DNA from: Rhodoplanes sp. Z2-YC6860
GTDB taxonomy: Bacteria > Pseudomonadota > Alphaproteobacteria > Rhizobiales > Xanthobacteraceae
Length of the DNA stretch: 64,000 nucleotides
Assembly: GCF_001579845.1 (NCBI RefSeq)
Contig: NZ_CP007440.1
Location: 7,090,029-7,154,028, forward strand
Direction: 5' to 3'
How positions within the stretch are numbered: the first letter of the stretch is position 1; each line of letters begins with the position of its first letter. A program made the position numbers and the translations under genes. This document shows, in pieces, positions 42,777-51,831 of this stretch. The notes under the pieces were generated by a model, which was not told the DNA's origin, searched no databases, and was given only the letters and a program-made list of their open reading frames with translations.

Positions 42777-43975
42777 AGCTCCGCACCATCCTGATCGCTC
42801 TGGCGCTGGCCGCCGTCGGAGCCGCGGGCGCATGGCGTCTGCAGGTTTCCGCGGCAGCCGATCCGCTCACCGGCGTGCTGGTGTCGCCGGTCGTATCGGG
42901 CGACGTCGTTCATGCCGTGCAGGCGACCGGCACGCTTCGGCCAGTCCGGCTCGTGGCGGTGGGATCCCAGGTGTCCGGCCGGATCGTCTCGCTGCCGGTG
43001 AAAGTCGGCCAGCGGCTCAAAGCCGGCGATCTCGTCGCCTCCATCGACAGCCTGCCGCAGCAGAACGATCTGCGCACCGCGGAGGCGGCGCTGGCCGACA
43101 TGAAGGCGCAGCGCGTCCAGAAGCAGGCCACGCTCGGCTACCAAAAGTCGGTCCTCGCCCGGGAGGAGAAGCTGGTCGTTTCGGCGGCGACCAGCCGGGA
43201 TTCGTTCGAGTCGGCGAAGGCCAATGTCGCCGTGACCGAGGGGCAAATCGAGTCCCTCGATGCCCAGATCGCGCAGGCACAGGTCAAGATCGACGCCGCC
43301 AAGGTCAACCTCGGATACACGCGCATCACTTCGCCCATCGATGGCACTGTGCTGCTTGTTGCGGCCCAGGAGGGCCAGACCGTCAACGCGGTCCAGTCCG
43401 CTCCCACGGTCGCGGTCATCGGTCAGGTCGACAGCATGACGGTGCGCGCGGAAATATCGGAAGCCGACGTTCCGAGCATGAAGATCGGCCAGAAGGCCGT
43501 CTTCTCCATTCTGGGACTGCCGGACCGGCAATGGGAGGCGCGGCTGGAAAGCCTCGACCCGGCGCCGGACAATCTCCGCTCCGATTCCGAGATCGTCAGT
43601 TCTTCGGCGCAAACGGCCTCGTCGTCGACCTCCACCTCGTCCACGGCGGTCTACTACTACGGCCGCTTCGTCGTCCCGAACGAAGACGGCCTGCTGCGCA
43701 CCTACATGACCGCCAACGTGTCGGTGGTGCTCGGGGAAGCGAAGGGCGTGCCGACCGTTCCGACCGCGGCGGTTTCGAAGGACGCTGACGGGCAGCACAT
43801 CGTCGAGGTGGTCGGCGCCGACAAGGCGATCGTCCAACGTAGGATCGCCGTGGGCCTGAGCGACAAGGTCCGCTACGAGGTCAAGTCCGGTCTGTCCATC
43901 GGCGACCGGGTGGTCGTCGGCCGCCGCTCGACCAATCCGTCCCAGCAGCAGTCTGGCCCTCCGAGCCCGCTGTGA
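42773..43975 (+). CDS. macA: MacA/HlyD-type periplasmic adaptor
   Basis: Membrane-fusion protein of 400 residues. One N-terminal hydrophobic helix (about 5-25) anchors it. The lipoyl-like halves (GTLRPVRLVAVGSQVSGRI and YTRITSPIDGTVLLV) flank a coiled coil of about 90 residues rich in Ala, Lys and Gln. A Ser/Thr-rich insert (SSSAQTASSSTSTSST) sits in the beta-barrel region. It connects the inner-membrane MacB to an outer-membrane factor. The GTG start (42773) overlaps the tetR stop, and its own stop overlaps macB (GTGA). No TolC-type gene is in the window. Confidence 0.91.
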   Translation: MKLRTILIALALAAVGAAGAWRLQVSAAADPLTGVLVSPVVSGDVVHAVQATGTLRPVRLVAVGSQVSGRIVSLPVKVGQRLKAGDLVASIDSLPQQNDLRTAEAALADMKAQRVQKQATLGYQKSVLAREEKLVVSAATSRDSFESAKANVAVTEGQIESLDAQIAQAQVKIDAAKVNLGYTRITSPIDGTVLLVAAQEGQTVNAVQSAPTVAVIGQVDSMTVRAEISEADVPSMKIGQKAVFSILGLPDRQWEARLESLDPAPDNLRSDSEIVSSSAQTASSSTSTSSTAVYYYGRFVVPNEDGLLRTYMTANVSVVLGEAKGVPTVPTAAVSKDADGQHIVEVVGADKAIVQRRIAVGLSDKVRYEVKSGLSIGDRVVVGRRSTNPSQQQSGPPSPL

Positions 43976-45918
43976 CCGACACACCGCTCCTGACGCTGCG
44001 CGGCGTATCGCGCGAGTTTCCGTCGGGCGACGCGCCGGTGCGCGTGCTCGACTCGATCGATCTCGACATCAGGGCCGGAGAGTTCGTCGCCATCGTCGGC
44101 GCTTCCGGTTCCGGCAAGTCGACGCTGATGAACATCCTGGGCTGCCTCGACCATCCCACCTCGGGCGAATACCGTGTCGCAGGCCGTCCGGTCGCCGATC
44201 TCGGCGCCGACGATCTCGCGGCGCTGCGCCGCGAGCGGTTTGGATTCATCTTCCAGCGCTACCAACTGCTCCCCGAACTGACGGCGCTCGGAAACGTCGA
44301 GATCCCTGCGATCTATGCGGGCACCGCCGCAACGGTGCGCGACGCCCGCGCCCGGGAGCTTCTGACCCGCCTCGGTCTGGCCGACCGCCTCGGCCACCGC
44401 CCCGGTCAGCTTTCCGGCGGCCAGCAGCAGCGCGTCTCGATCGCGCGCGCTCTGATGAACGGAGGCGAAATCATTCTCGCCGACGAACCCACCGGCGCGC
44501 TCGACAGCCGGTCGGGCGAGGAGGTCCTTCGGATCCTCACCGAACTGAACGCCGAAGGGCGGACCGTGATCGTCGTGACCCACGACATGCACGTGGCGCA
44601 GCGCGCGCAGCGGATCGTTGAGATCGCCGACGGCCGCATCGTTTCCGACAGGGCGTCGGCTGCATTCCCGGCGGCGACAGCGAAGAAGCAAACCGTCCTC
44701 GGCGCGTCCGCGTTCGTGGCGCTTGCCTCGCGTTTCCGCGAGTCGTTCTGGATGGCCATTCTCGCCATGACGGCCCATCGGATGCGCACGTTCCTCACCA
44801 TGCTCGGCATCGTGATCGGCATCTCCGCCGTGGTGGCGGTCGTCGCCTTGGGCGAAGGCGCGCGGCGGAAGGTGATCTCCAACATCGCAAGCCTCGGCAC
44901 CAACACCGTGGAGATTTTCCCCGGCAAGGGCTTTGGCGATCCCAAGGCTGCCAAAATCAAAACCCTCGTCATTTCCGATGCCGAGATTCTGGCGCGGCAG
45001 CCCTACGCGGACGGCGCCACGCCGACGGTGTCGGCGTCCTCAACGCTTCGGGTCGGCGCGACCAGCGCAAGCGCGCAGGTGAACGGCGTCGGTCCGTCCT
45101 ACTTCAAGGTCAAGGCCAGCGTCCTTCTCGAGGGACGCTTGTTCGACGAAAACGCGGCCCGCACCATGTCGCAGGAGGCCGTCATCGACGAGACGACGCG
45201 CGACACCATGTTTCCCGACGTGCCGTCGCCGATCGGGCGCATGCTGCTGGTCGACAAGGTGCCCTGCACGGTGGTCGGCGTCGTCAAGAAGCAGCAGGGC
45301 TTCGCTGCGAGCGGCGTGATGACTGTCTTCCTTCCCTACTCGACGGTCCAGGCCCGCTTTCTGGGCGATCCATCGCTTCGCAGCATCCTGCTTCGCGTGT
45401 CCGACGACGCCGACATGAAGGCCGCCCAGTCCGCGGTCGAGTCGCTGCTCGAGCGCCGCCACGCCGCGTCCGACTTCTACATCTTCAACACCGATGACAT
45501 CCGGCAGAGCATCACCGCGACCGCGACGGTTCTCACGCTCCTGATCGCGGCGATCGCTGTCATCTCGCTGATCGTGGGCGGGATCGGCGTGATGAACATC
45601 ATGCTGGTTTCCGTCTCCGAGAGGGTGAAGGAGATCGGCGTCAGGATGGCGGTCGGCGCCCGCCGCTCCGACATCCTCCGTCAATTCCTGATTGAATCCG
45701 TGCTGGTCTGCCTGGTCGGCGGCACGCTCGGCATCCTGACGGCGCTGGCCATCGGCGCCGCCTTCACGCTCTCCGGCGCATCCATCACGTTCGTGTTTTC
45801 GACCTGGTCGATTGTCGCGGCGTTCTTGTGCTCGACCATGATCGGGGTCGTGTTCGGATGGCTTCCGGCCCACAGCGCTTCGCTGATGGACCCCGTCGAG
45901 GCGCTGGCGCGGGATTGA
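43972..45918 (+). CDS. macB: MacB-type ABC transporter, ATPase fused to permease
   Basis: Protein of 648 residues. The N-terminal ATPase domain (1 to about 230) has Walker A GASGSGKST, signature LSGGQQQRVSIARAL, Walker B IILADEP and switch VVTHDM. One membrane helix follows at about 275-300, then a large periplasmic MacB_PCD domain and three C-terminal helices of FtsX type (about 520-640). Together with MacA it would drive export of macrolides, siderophores, peptides or lipopeptides by mechanotransmission. The substrate cannot be read from sequence. It starts with GTG, overlapping macA by four bases. Confidence 0.93.
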   Translation: MTDTPLLTLRGVSREFPSGDAPVRVLDSIDLDIRAGEFVAIVGASGSGKSTLMNILGCLDHPTSGEYRVAGRPVADLGADDLAALRRERFGFIFQRYQLLPELTALGNVEIPAIYAGTAATVRDARARELLTRLGLADRLGHRPGQLSGGQQQRVSIARALMNGGEIILADEPTGALDSRSGEEVLRILTELNAEGRTVIVVTHDMHVAQRAQRIVEIADGRIVSDRASAAFPAATAKKQTVLGASAFVALASRFRESFWMAILAMTAHRMRTFLTMLGIVIGISAVVAVVALGEGARRKVISNIASLGTNTVEIFPGKGFGDPKAAKIKTLVISDAEILARQPYADGATPTVSASSTLRVGATSASAQVNGVGPSYFKVKASVLLEGRLFDENAARTMSQEAVIDETTRDTMFPDVPSPIGRMLLVDKVPCTVVGVVKKQQGFAASGVMTVFLPYSTVQARFLGDPSLRSILLRVSDDADMKAAQSAVESLLERRHAASDFYIFNTDDIRQSITATATVLTLLIAAIAVISLIVGGIGVMNIMLVSVSERVKEIGVRMAVGARRSDILRQFLIESVLVCLVGGTLGILTALAIGAAFTLSGASITFVFSTWSIVAAFLCSTMIGVVFGWLPAHSASLMDPVEALARD

Positions 45919-46028
45919 TTGGCAGGGCGTCGCCCAGCCCCTTCCTACGATCCGGCCTGAGCCGCTACGATGCCCCCGGTGCAGCACGAGGGACCCTGCT
46001 GGAAGGCAGCTGAAACCAGGGGCTAAGC

Positions 46029-46967
46029 ATGAACGCACGAGCGATTCTGGCGAACTGCATCGTTCTTGCCAATGTGCTGATCGCGACATCGATCGCCAAA
46101 GCCGGCGACACTTTCATCAATCCGAAATCGATCGACATGATCGAATGGCTTCCGTCGTCCCCGCCCGACCATCGAATTCTGTACGATACCAACCCGTCAA
46201 CGTTCGGCGACCTGCGTATTCCAAAGAACGCGAGCCCCGGAGCCTCGGGCTATCCCGTCCTGATCTTCTTGCATGGCGGCGCGTGGACGGCCGACTGGAC
46301 GATCAATCACACCGACCAGCTTGTCGAAGCCCTGACCCAGGAAGGAATTGCGACCTGGAGCGTCGAATACCGCAGGCTCGGAAATGCCGGCGGCGGCTAC
46401 CCCCAAACATTTCTCGATGTCGCAAAGGCCGTGGATTTCCTGCGCAAGATTGCGCCCCAGTATCGACTGGACCTCAATCGCGTTGTGGTCGCGGGCCATT
46501 CGTCAGGCGCGCATCTCGCGCTCTGGATCGCGGGCCGCCGCAATGTTCCCAAGGACAGCAAGTTGTATGTCCCCGATCCGCTGCCTTTGAAGGGCGTGAT
46601 GTCTCTTGCCGGCGTGGTCGATCTCGAGGGCGCGCTCACGATCGGGGATCGCAAGGATTCATTGCGGCTTCTGAATGTCTCCGACGCAGCCTCCGCCGCT
46701 TCGCTCTGGGCTGAAACGAATCCGATGCGGCTTTTGCCGTTTGGCATCTCGCAGCTTCTTATCGTCGGCAGCAAAGACAACCCGTGGCGCATCACGACCA
46801 CCAAGACGTTCGCCGAGGCCGCGACGCAGAAGGGCGATCCTGTCCGTCTGCTAATCCCCGACGGCGCCAATCACTTCGACATGGTTCATGCCCGCGGCCC
46901 CGCGTATCCGCTCATCGCGACGGGCGCCAAATCCATGTTGAGCATGCCAACCACTGACGCGAAGTAG
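46029..46967 (+). CDS. Exported alpha/beta hydrolase (esterase/formamidase-like)
   Basis: Protein of 312 residues. The first 26 residues look like a Sec signal (ending AKAGDT). The oxyanion motif is FLHGGAW (residues 80-86), the nucleophile is S158 in AGHSSGAH, and the His is in GANHFDM. The lid-free layout and HGG resemble bacterial carboxylesterases of family IV and kynurenine-formamidase-like hydrolases. It starts 110 bases after macB on the same strand and may share its transcript. The ATG at 46029 is preceded by CAGGGG. Confidence 0.85.
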   Translation: MNARAILANCIVLANVLIATSIAKAGDTFINPKSIDMIEWLPSSPPDHRILYDTNPSTFGDLRIPKNASPGASGYPVLIFLHGGAWTADWTINHTDQLVEALTQEGIATWSVEYRRLGNAGGGYPQTFLDVAKAVDFLRKIAPQYRLDLNRVVVAGHSSGAHLALWIAGRRNVPKDSKLYVPDPLPLKGVMSLAGVVDLEGALTIGDRKDSLRLLNVSDAASAASLWAETNPMRLLPFGISQLLIVGSKDNPWRITTTKTFAEAATQKGDPVRLLIPDGANHFDMVHARGPAYPLIATGAKSMLSMPTTDAK

Positions 46968-47137
46968 GAAGCCAAAGCATCGCCGTTATGGGCGCGCCGG
47001 TGGCACCGGCCACGGCCCTGCGCTTGGGCTTTTCCCGGCTTCCGGTCAGTTCGCAAAGTGCTACCATTCACGGCGGTTCAGGATTCCTCCGGGATTTCCT
47101 GGCCATGGGCGCAATGATTGCAGGAACCAGACCTGTC

Positions 47138-48118
47138 ATGATCACCCGCCGCCGTTTCACCGCACTCACCGCCGCGTCCGCGTTCTCGCCCGGCATCGCC
47201 ATGGGCCCGGCGCGTGCGCAGGCGTGGCCTCCCCGCCCTGTTCGCCTGATCGTGCCGTTCGCGGCCGGCGGGCCGACCGACACCATCGCTCGCGTCGTGG
47301 CCGAGCGGCTCTCGAGGGTCTGGGGTCAGCAGATGCTGATCGAGAACCGGCCGGGCGGCGGCGGCAACATCGCCAACGAGATGGTCGCACGATCGGAGCC
47401 CGACGGCTGCACCGTGTTGATGGGAGGTTCTTCGCTCGCCACCTCGTCCGGCCTCTATCGTTCGCTCAGCTACGATCCGATCAACGACTTCGCCCCCGTC
47501 GCTTTCCTCTGCAGCTACTCGTTCTTCATGTTTGTGCCGAACACCGTGCCGGCGAAGTCGGTCAAGGAATTCATCGCCTACGCCAAAGAGAACAAAGGCA
47601 AGCTGACGATGGCCTCGCCCGGCGCCGGATCGTCGCCGCATCTGTGCGGCGAGCTGTTCAAGCACAGGGCGGGGCTCGACATGATCCACGTGCCGTATCG
47701 CGGGGCTGGCCCCGCGATGAATGACCTCATTCCGGGGCGCGTGCATCTGCTGTTCTCGGGCGGCGCGACGCTCGAGAATGCCAGATCGGGACAGGTGCAA
47801 GCGCTCGGCTATACCGGCGCGAAACGAGCCGCGATCGCGCCGCAGATTCCGACCATCGCCGAGGACGCCATCCCCGGCTTCGAGGTCGTTGGGTGGTACG
47901 CCCTCTTCGCACCGGTCAAAACGCCTGCCGAGATCGTCAAGAAGCTGCATGCCGACACTGTCACGGCGTGCGCCGATGCGAGCGTCGTCGGGCGGTTCGC
48001 CCCGCTTGGTTATGAGACACGAGCCGATACGCCCGACCAGCTTGGCGCATTTCTCAGGTCGGAATCCGTGATGTGGACTCGCGTGATCAAAGACGCCGGC
48101 ATCGCGCCGCAGGACTGA
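47138..48118 (+). CDS. Bug/TctC-type periplasmic receptor with Tat leader
   Basis: Solute receptor of 326 residues. The leader TRRRFTALTAASAFSPG has a twin-arginine pattern and is cleaved near ARAQAW. The mature part starts PPRPVRLIVPFAAGGPTDT and has ENRPGGGGNIAN and IHVPYRGAGPAMND, the standard Bug blocks. The ATG at 47138 was chosen because it begins the Tat leader; earlier in-frame ATGs (46988, 47105) add non-family residues. A VOC gene follows 41 bases downstream and is probably co-transcribed. Confidence 0.85.
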   Translation: MITRRRFTALTAASAFSPGIAMGPARAQAWPPRPVRLIVPFAAGGPTDTIARVVAERLSRVWGQQMLIENRPGGGGNIANEMVARSEPDGCTVLMGGSSLATSSGLYRSLSYDPINDFAPVAFLCSYSFFMFVPNTVPAKSVKEFIAYAKENKGKLTMASPGAGSSPHLCGELFKHRAGLDMIHVPYRGAGPAMNDLIPGRVHLLFSGGATLENARSGQVQALGYTGAKRAAIAPQIPTIAEDAIPGFEVVGWYALFAPVKTPAEIVKKLHADTVTACADASVVGRFAPLGYETRADTPDQLGAFLRSESVMWTRVIKDAGIAPQD

Positions 48119-48159
48119 GCCGGCCGCGAAAGCGCGCCTTGACGAAAGGGAGCAGCGAG

Positions 48160-48612
48160 ATGGTCCTCAATCCGGATCACGTGACCATCGCGGTCGCCGA
48201 CGCAGAGCGGGCGATCGCGTTCTTCGCACTCCTCGGCTTCCGAAAGCAGCACGTCGCGACCATCGACGGCGGCGTTCCCGCCCGGTACATGGGCTTGCCG
48301 GGCATGAAAGCGCAGCACATCACGCTCGCGCTCGAGGGTGCAGTTCCACCCTTCGAGATTCAGTTGCTCAGGTTTGACCCGCCTGGAGGGGCCGATCCGG
48401 GTTCGCACCCGACGAATCTGCGGCAACGGGGCTTCAACCATCTCGGATTTCGCGTCGACGACATCGAAGCGGTGACCGCGCAGCTCCTGGCCAACGGCGT
48501 CATCATGCTGAGCGAGGAGATGGACTATATCAGCCGGAAGCTCCGGCTCTTCGAAGGGCCTGAGGGAATCACCTTCGAGTTGGTGCAGCGGGACGATGCG
48601 GTGATCAAATAG
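48160..48612 (+). CDS. VOC/glyoxalase-fold protein
   Basis: Protein of 150 residues with two babbab modules of the vicinal-oxygen-chelate fold: LNPDHVTIAVADAERAIAFF at the N-terminus, HITLALEGA, then FNHLGFRVDDIEAVTAQLL and GPEGITFELVQ. The likely metal ligands are His in PDHVTI, His in FNHLGF and Glu in FELVQ, as in glyoxalase I and extradiol dioxygenase relatives. The ATG at 48160 follows GGGAG; the longer frame start overlaps the receptor gene. Reaction unknown. Confidence 0.85.
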   Translation: MVLNPDHVTIAVADAERAIAFFALLGFRKQHVATIDGGVPARYMGLPGMKAQHITLALEGAVPPFEIQLLRFDPPGGADPGSHPTNLRQRGFNHLGFRVDDIEAVTAQLLANGVIMLSEEMDYISRKLRLFEGPEGITFELVQRDDAVIK

Positions 48613-48613
48613 A

Positions 48614-48641
48614 ACGCCGGTTCACAAATAGGAGCCGGCGT
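48614..48641. terminator. Possible hairpin between convergent genes
   Basis: ACGCCGG (48614-48620) and CCGGCGT (48635-48641) form a 7-bp stem with a 14-base loop between the VOC gene and the convergent triple-Rid gene. There is no T run, so termination is uncertain. Confidence 0.3.
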
Positions 48642-48665
48642 ACTGCCAATCTTCCGAGGCGAGCA

Positions 48666-49952
48666 TCAGCCCGGCCGGTAGGCCCACATGTCGACGATCA
48701 CATCGGTGCCGGGTATCGGCAGGCGCGACGGTGTGCGGACGATGCCGAACGGGATCGGCGCGCCCTTCAGCCGCTGATGCCATGCCGTCAACACCGGATG
48801 GGCGGCCTCAAAGTCGTGCACGAAGTGGTTGGCACGAACGACGTTCGTCACATCGGTGCCGCCGGCGCGGCAGATGTCCGACGCGGCATCGAGGATCGCC
48901 GTCATCTGATGCGCGACCGGCGAGCCGACGTGACGCAGACCGGCGGTCTTGAGCGCCGCGGGCAGCGCGCCCTCGTCATCGGCGGCGTAGAGCGCCGACA
49001 TGCAGAGCAGATCGCCGGCGCGCACGCCGGCCGGGCCGAGCCGCATCGCTGCGGACGGCTTATGGTCGACGATCTCCTTCTTGATCTTCCCGCCATCACG
49101 CAGGCCGAGAATATTGATCTCGATCTTCGATTCCTTCAGCGCCAGCGCCTTGCACTCGACGACGGTGAGCGCGCAGGGGTTGGAGGCGAAGTGGCCGTTC
49201 CAGACGTCCATGAACTCGGGCAGGTCGTTGATGTCGGTCAGATAGACCTGCGCCTTGACGGCGTTGCCAAGCGACGAGCCACCGGCTTCCAGGCCGGGCT
49301 TGAGCCGTCCCGTGATCAGGAACTCCGCCTGAAGGCGGATGTCGGTGCCGTTCCAGACCGCACTCGGATGCCGATAGGCCGGGGTCTCCAGGCCCGTCAT
49401 CGCCTCGTTGTTCGGCATCTGCCCGGCGATGAAAACGTAATCCCCGCACACCAGCGTCGCAAAGAATCCAGAGTGCTGGGGCACCGGAACGTCCTTGGGA
49501 AACGCGGGCTTCGGCTCCCGATCGCCGCCCGGCAGCACGGCCATCATCGACACGTTCATGCTCGCGTCGTTCACCAGCAGCTCTTCCATGACGATCGAGG
49601 TACTGGGCGGCACGAAGTTCTTCAGCACGGCCTTGCGTGCACGCTGGTACGGATTCACGCATTCGGTGCGCGGATAGTATTGGTCGACGCGCACAATGTG
49701 CTTGAGGTCGCTGCCTTCGGCTGCAATCAGCTTGGCAAACCGCTCGAACAGGAAATCGCCTTCGCGGCGATAGCGCGCCTGCCCGCCCAACGGCAAACCC
49801 GGCTTGCCGGCGACCTGCGGCACGATCCCGGTCTGGAAATCCGTCGCTTCGTGGCCGGTGAAGAACAACCAGTGTCCCGCGCGCATTCCCTGCGCATACG
49901 TAAACTCCGTGCCGCTGATGCGCGTCGGAGCGATGGGCTTCACCTGTGTCAT
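48666..49952 (-). CDS. Protein with three tandem RidA/YjgF-like domains
   Basis: Protein of 428 residues, about three times the usual Rid length. Domain 1 (about 15-140) has AGHWLFFTGHEATD, domain 2 (about 160-290) VCGDYVFIAGQMPNNEAM, domain 3 (about 305-425) GVRAGDLLCMSALYAADDEG. Rid proteins form trimers that hydrolyse reactive enamines/imines; this could be a covalently joined trimer. The C-terminal Arg of the active site is visible only in domain 3 (IVRTPSRLPIPG), so domains 1 and 2 may be inactive. The ATG at 49950-49952 follows GGAG. It is divergent from the ABC operon, with a palindrome between. Confidence 0.83.
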   Translation of the reverse strand: MTQVKPIAPTRISGTEFTYAQGMRAGHWLFFTGHEATDFQTGIVPQVAGKPGLPLGGQARYRREGDFLFERFAKLIAAEGSDLKHIVRVDQYYPRTECVNPYQRARKAVLKNFVPPSTSIVMEELLVNDASMNVSMMAVLPGGDREPKPAFPKDVPVPQHSGFFATLVCGDYVFIAGQMPNNEAMTGLETPAYRHPSAVWNGTDIRLQAEFLITGRLKPGLEAGGSSLGNAVKAQVYLTDINDLPEFMDVWNGHFASNPCALTVVECKALALKESKIEINILGLRDGGKIKKEIVDHKPSAAMRLGPAGVRAGDLLCMSALYAADDEGALPAALKTAGLRHVGSPVAHQMTAILDAASDICRAGGTDVTNVVRANHFVHDFEAAHPVLTAWHQRLKGAPIPFGIVRTPSRLPIPGTDVIVDMWAYRPG

Positions 49953-50035
49953 GTCGTTCTCCGGTCTGAATGCGATCCGAGCAAACGCTAGACCGGATCG
50001 GGCCCTGAGCGCTACTGCGCGCGACCGGCACGACA

Positions 50036-50054
50036 ATTTGTATGGCGTACAAAT
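50036..50054. promoter_or_regulatory. GntR-like palindromic site in the divergent region
   Basis: ATTTGTA-TGGCG-TACAAAT, perfect 7-bp arms with 5-base centre, lies between the triple-Rid gene (ATG at 49952) and the ABC operon (TTG at 50190). TTGTA/TACAA half-sites are usual for GntR/FCD-type repressors. No such regulator is coded in the window. Confidence 0.6.
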
Positions 50055-50189
50055 ACCGCGGACTGAGCTGAGATCAGGCATCACGTGCTGCAAACTCGGC
50101 CATCGCGCGACGGCTCGCAGCATTGACCTTCATCCAAGCATTCTCCTACGCTTCGGACGACGGGTGTCGCAGAACCAGAGGGGTTCGCC

Positions 50190-50960
50190 TTGCTGAAGGT
50201 GACCGATGTGCAGAAGGTTTTCGACTCTGCGCGCGGACGCTACGTCGCACTCGCGCGTGTGAACGTCGAAATCAAGGACGGCGAATTTCTCTGTCTGCTG
50301 GGTCCATCGGGCTGCGGCAAATCAACACTGCTGAACATCATGGCAGGCTTTGAGCCGGTCACCGCGGGCCGCGTGGAATGCGACGGCAGGCCCGTCACCG
50401 CCGCGGGCCAGGAGCGCGTCGTCGCGTTCCAGGATGCCGGCGCGGCGTTGTTTCCGTGGCTGACGGTCGAAGAGAACATTCGTTTCGGCCTCCGGGTGCG
50501 CAAGATTCCCAAGACGGATTGGGACGACATCGTCACGAGGTATCTCGGGATGGTGGACCTCGACCGTCATCGTGAGAAATTCCCGTCCGAACTCTCCGGC
50601 GGAATGCGACAACGCCTGCAGATCGCGCGCGCACTCGCCGTCGAGCCGAAAATCCTGCTGATGGACGAACCATTCGGCGCCCTCGACGCCATGACGCGGC
50701 GCCGGATGCACGCCTTCCTTCTCGAAATCTGGCAGCGCACCGGCAAGACCATCGTCTTCGTCACGCACGACATCGCCGAAGCCATCACGCTCGCCGATCG
50801 CGTCGCGATGATGTCCGTCGGTCCGGGCTCGGTCATCACCAGGCTGATCGATATCGACATCGCGCGGCCGCGCGCGGTGACCAACCCTCGATTCACCGAG
50901 CTGTTCAACGAAATCGAACACTTGCTTGAGCCTGACCTGGCGCGCTCCGAGGCGCACTGA
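50190..50960 (+). CDS. NitT/TauT-type ABC transporter ATP-binding protein
   Basis: ATPase of 256 residues of the SsuB/TauB/ThiZ type. Walker A is GPSGCGKST (about 39-47), the signature [15 protein letters not shown], Walker [13 protein letters not shown] and the switch [10 protein letters not shown]. The start appears to be TTG (50190-50192) behind GAGGGG, because no ATG gives the conserved N-terminus. The stop shares a base with the permease ATG (TGATG). It drives import of a small organic substrate delivered by the binding protein encoded two genes downstream. Confidence 0.9.
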   Translation: MLKVTDVQKVFDSARGRYVALARVNVEIKDGEFLCLLGPSGCGKSTLLNIMAGFEPVTAGRVECDGRPVTAAGQERVVAFQDAGAALFPWLTVEENIRFGLRVRKIPKTDWDDIVTRYLGMVDLDRHREKFPSELSGGMRQRLQIARALAVEPKILLMDEPFGALDAMTRRRMHAFLLEIWQRTGKTIVFVTHDIAEAITLADRVAMMSVGPGSVITRLIDIDIARPRAVTNPRFTELFNEIEHLLEPDLARSEAH

Positions 50961-51811
50961 TGAGCGAACGCGTCACCCATCGAACGACGGACGGATTGGA
51001 GCCCGCCTCTCAATCCCGAACGGCTCCATGGCTGGCGCTGATCGGCGACGGTCCCCTTCGCAGCATCGTTTTCGGCTGCCTGTCTCTGCTGATAGCGCTC
51101 GCCGTCTGGCAGTTCCTGTCCACTTTCGTCTTCAATCCGTTTCTCATTCCGCCGCCGCTCGAGGTTGCGCGTGCGGCGGGCCCCATGATCGCAAGCGGCG
51201 AGATTTTCGCCGACGTTGCGATCAGCATGACGCGCGTGATGGTGGGCTTTGTCAGCGGATCGCTGATCGGCATCGCGCTTGGCGTCCTGCTGGGGCGAAT
51301 TCGTCTCCTCAACGACCTGTTCGATCCGATCATCGAGCTGATGCGCTATCTGTCACCGACCGCGATGATTCCCATCGCGGTGATCTGGTTCGGCATCGGC
51401 GAAATGTCGAAATACTTCCTGATCTTCTGGGGGACGTTCTTCATCGTGATCATCAACACGGTGGCTGGCGTCTGGCGCGTTCCGTTGACGCGGCAGCGCG
51501 CGGCGGAATGTCTTGGCGCCACCAGACTGCAGATCTTTGCGCTCGTGGTCATACCGTCGGCCATTCCGTACATCGTGACGGGGATGCGCGTGGCCCTGGC
51601 ATCGTCGTTCATGAGCATCATTCCGGCAGAAATTCTCGCGGCTGAATCCGGCATCGGTTACCTGCTGCAAAAATCGTCCATGCTGTTGCAGACCAACCGG
51701 ATTTTCGTGGCGTTGTTGACGATCTGCATTCTCGGTTTTGTGGTCGACCGCCTGTTTCGCTTCTGCGTCGACCGTCTGCTCGCACGATACGTATCGCTAC
51801 CGTCCAGTTGA
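50960..51811 (+). CDS. NitT/TauT-type ABC transporter permease
   Basis: Inner-membrane permease of 283 residues with about six hydrophobic helices from residue 35 and the EAA-type loop AAECLGATRLQIFALVVIPSAIP. ATG at 50960 overlaps the ATPase stop by one base. Homodimer formation is usual in this family, so a single permease gene is enough. The binding-protein gene starts 20 bases downstream. Confidence 0.9.
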   Translation: MSERVTHRTTDGLEPASQSRTAPWLALIGDGPLRSIVFGCLSLLIALAVWQFLSTFVFNPFLIPPPLEVARAAGPMIASGEIFADVAISMTRVMVGFVSGSLIGIALGVLLGRIRLLNDLFDPIIELMRYLSPTAMIPIAVIWFGIGEMSKYFLIFWGTFFIVIINTVAGVWRVPLTRQRAAECLGATRLQIFALVVIPSAIPYIVTGMRVALASSFMSIIPAEILAAESGIGYLLQKSSMLLQTNRIFVALLTICILGFVVDRLFRFCVDRLLARYVSLPSS

Positions 51812-51831
51812 ACCATTCGGGGAGAAAGAAG

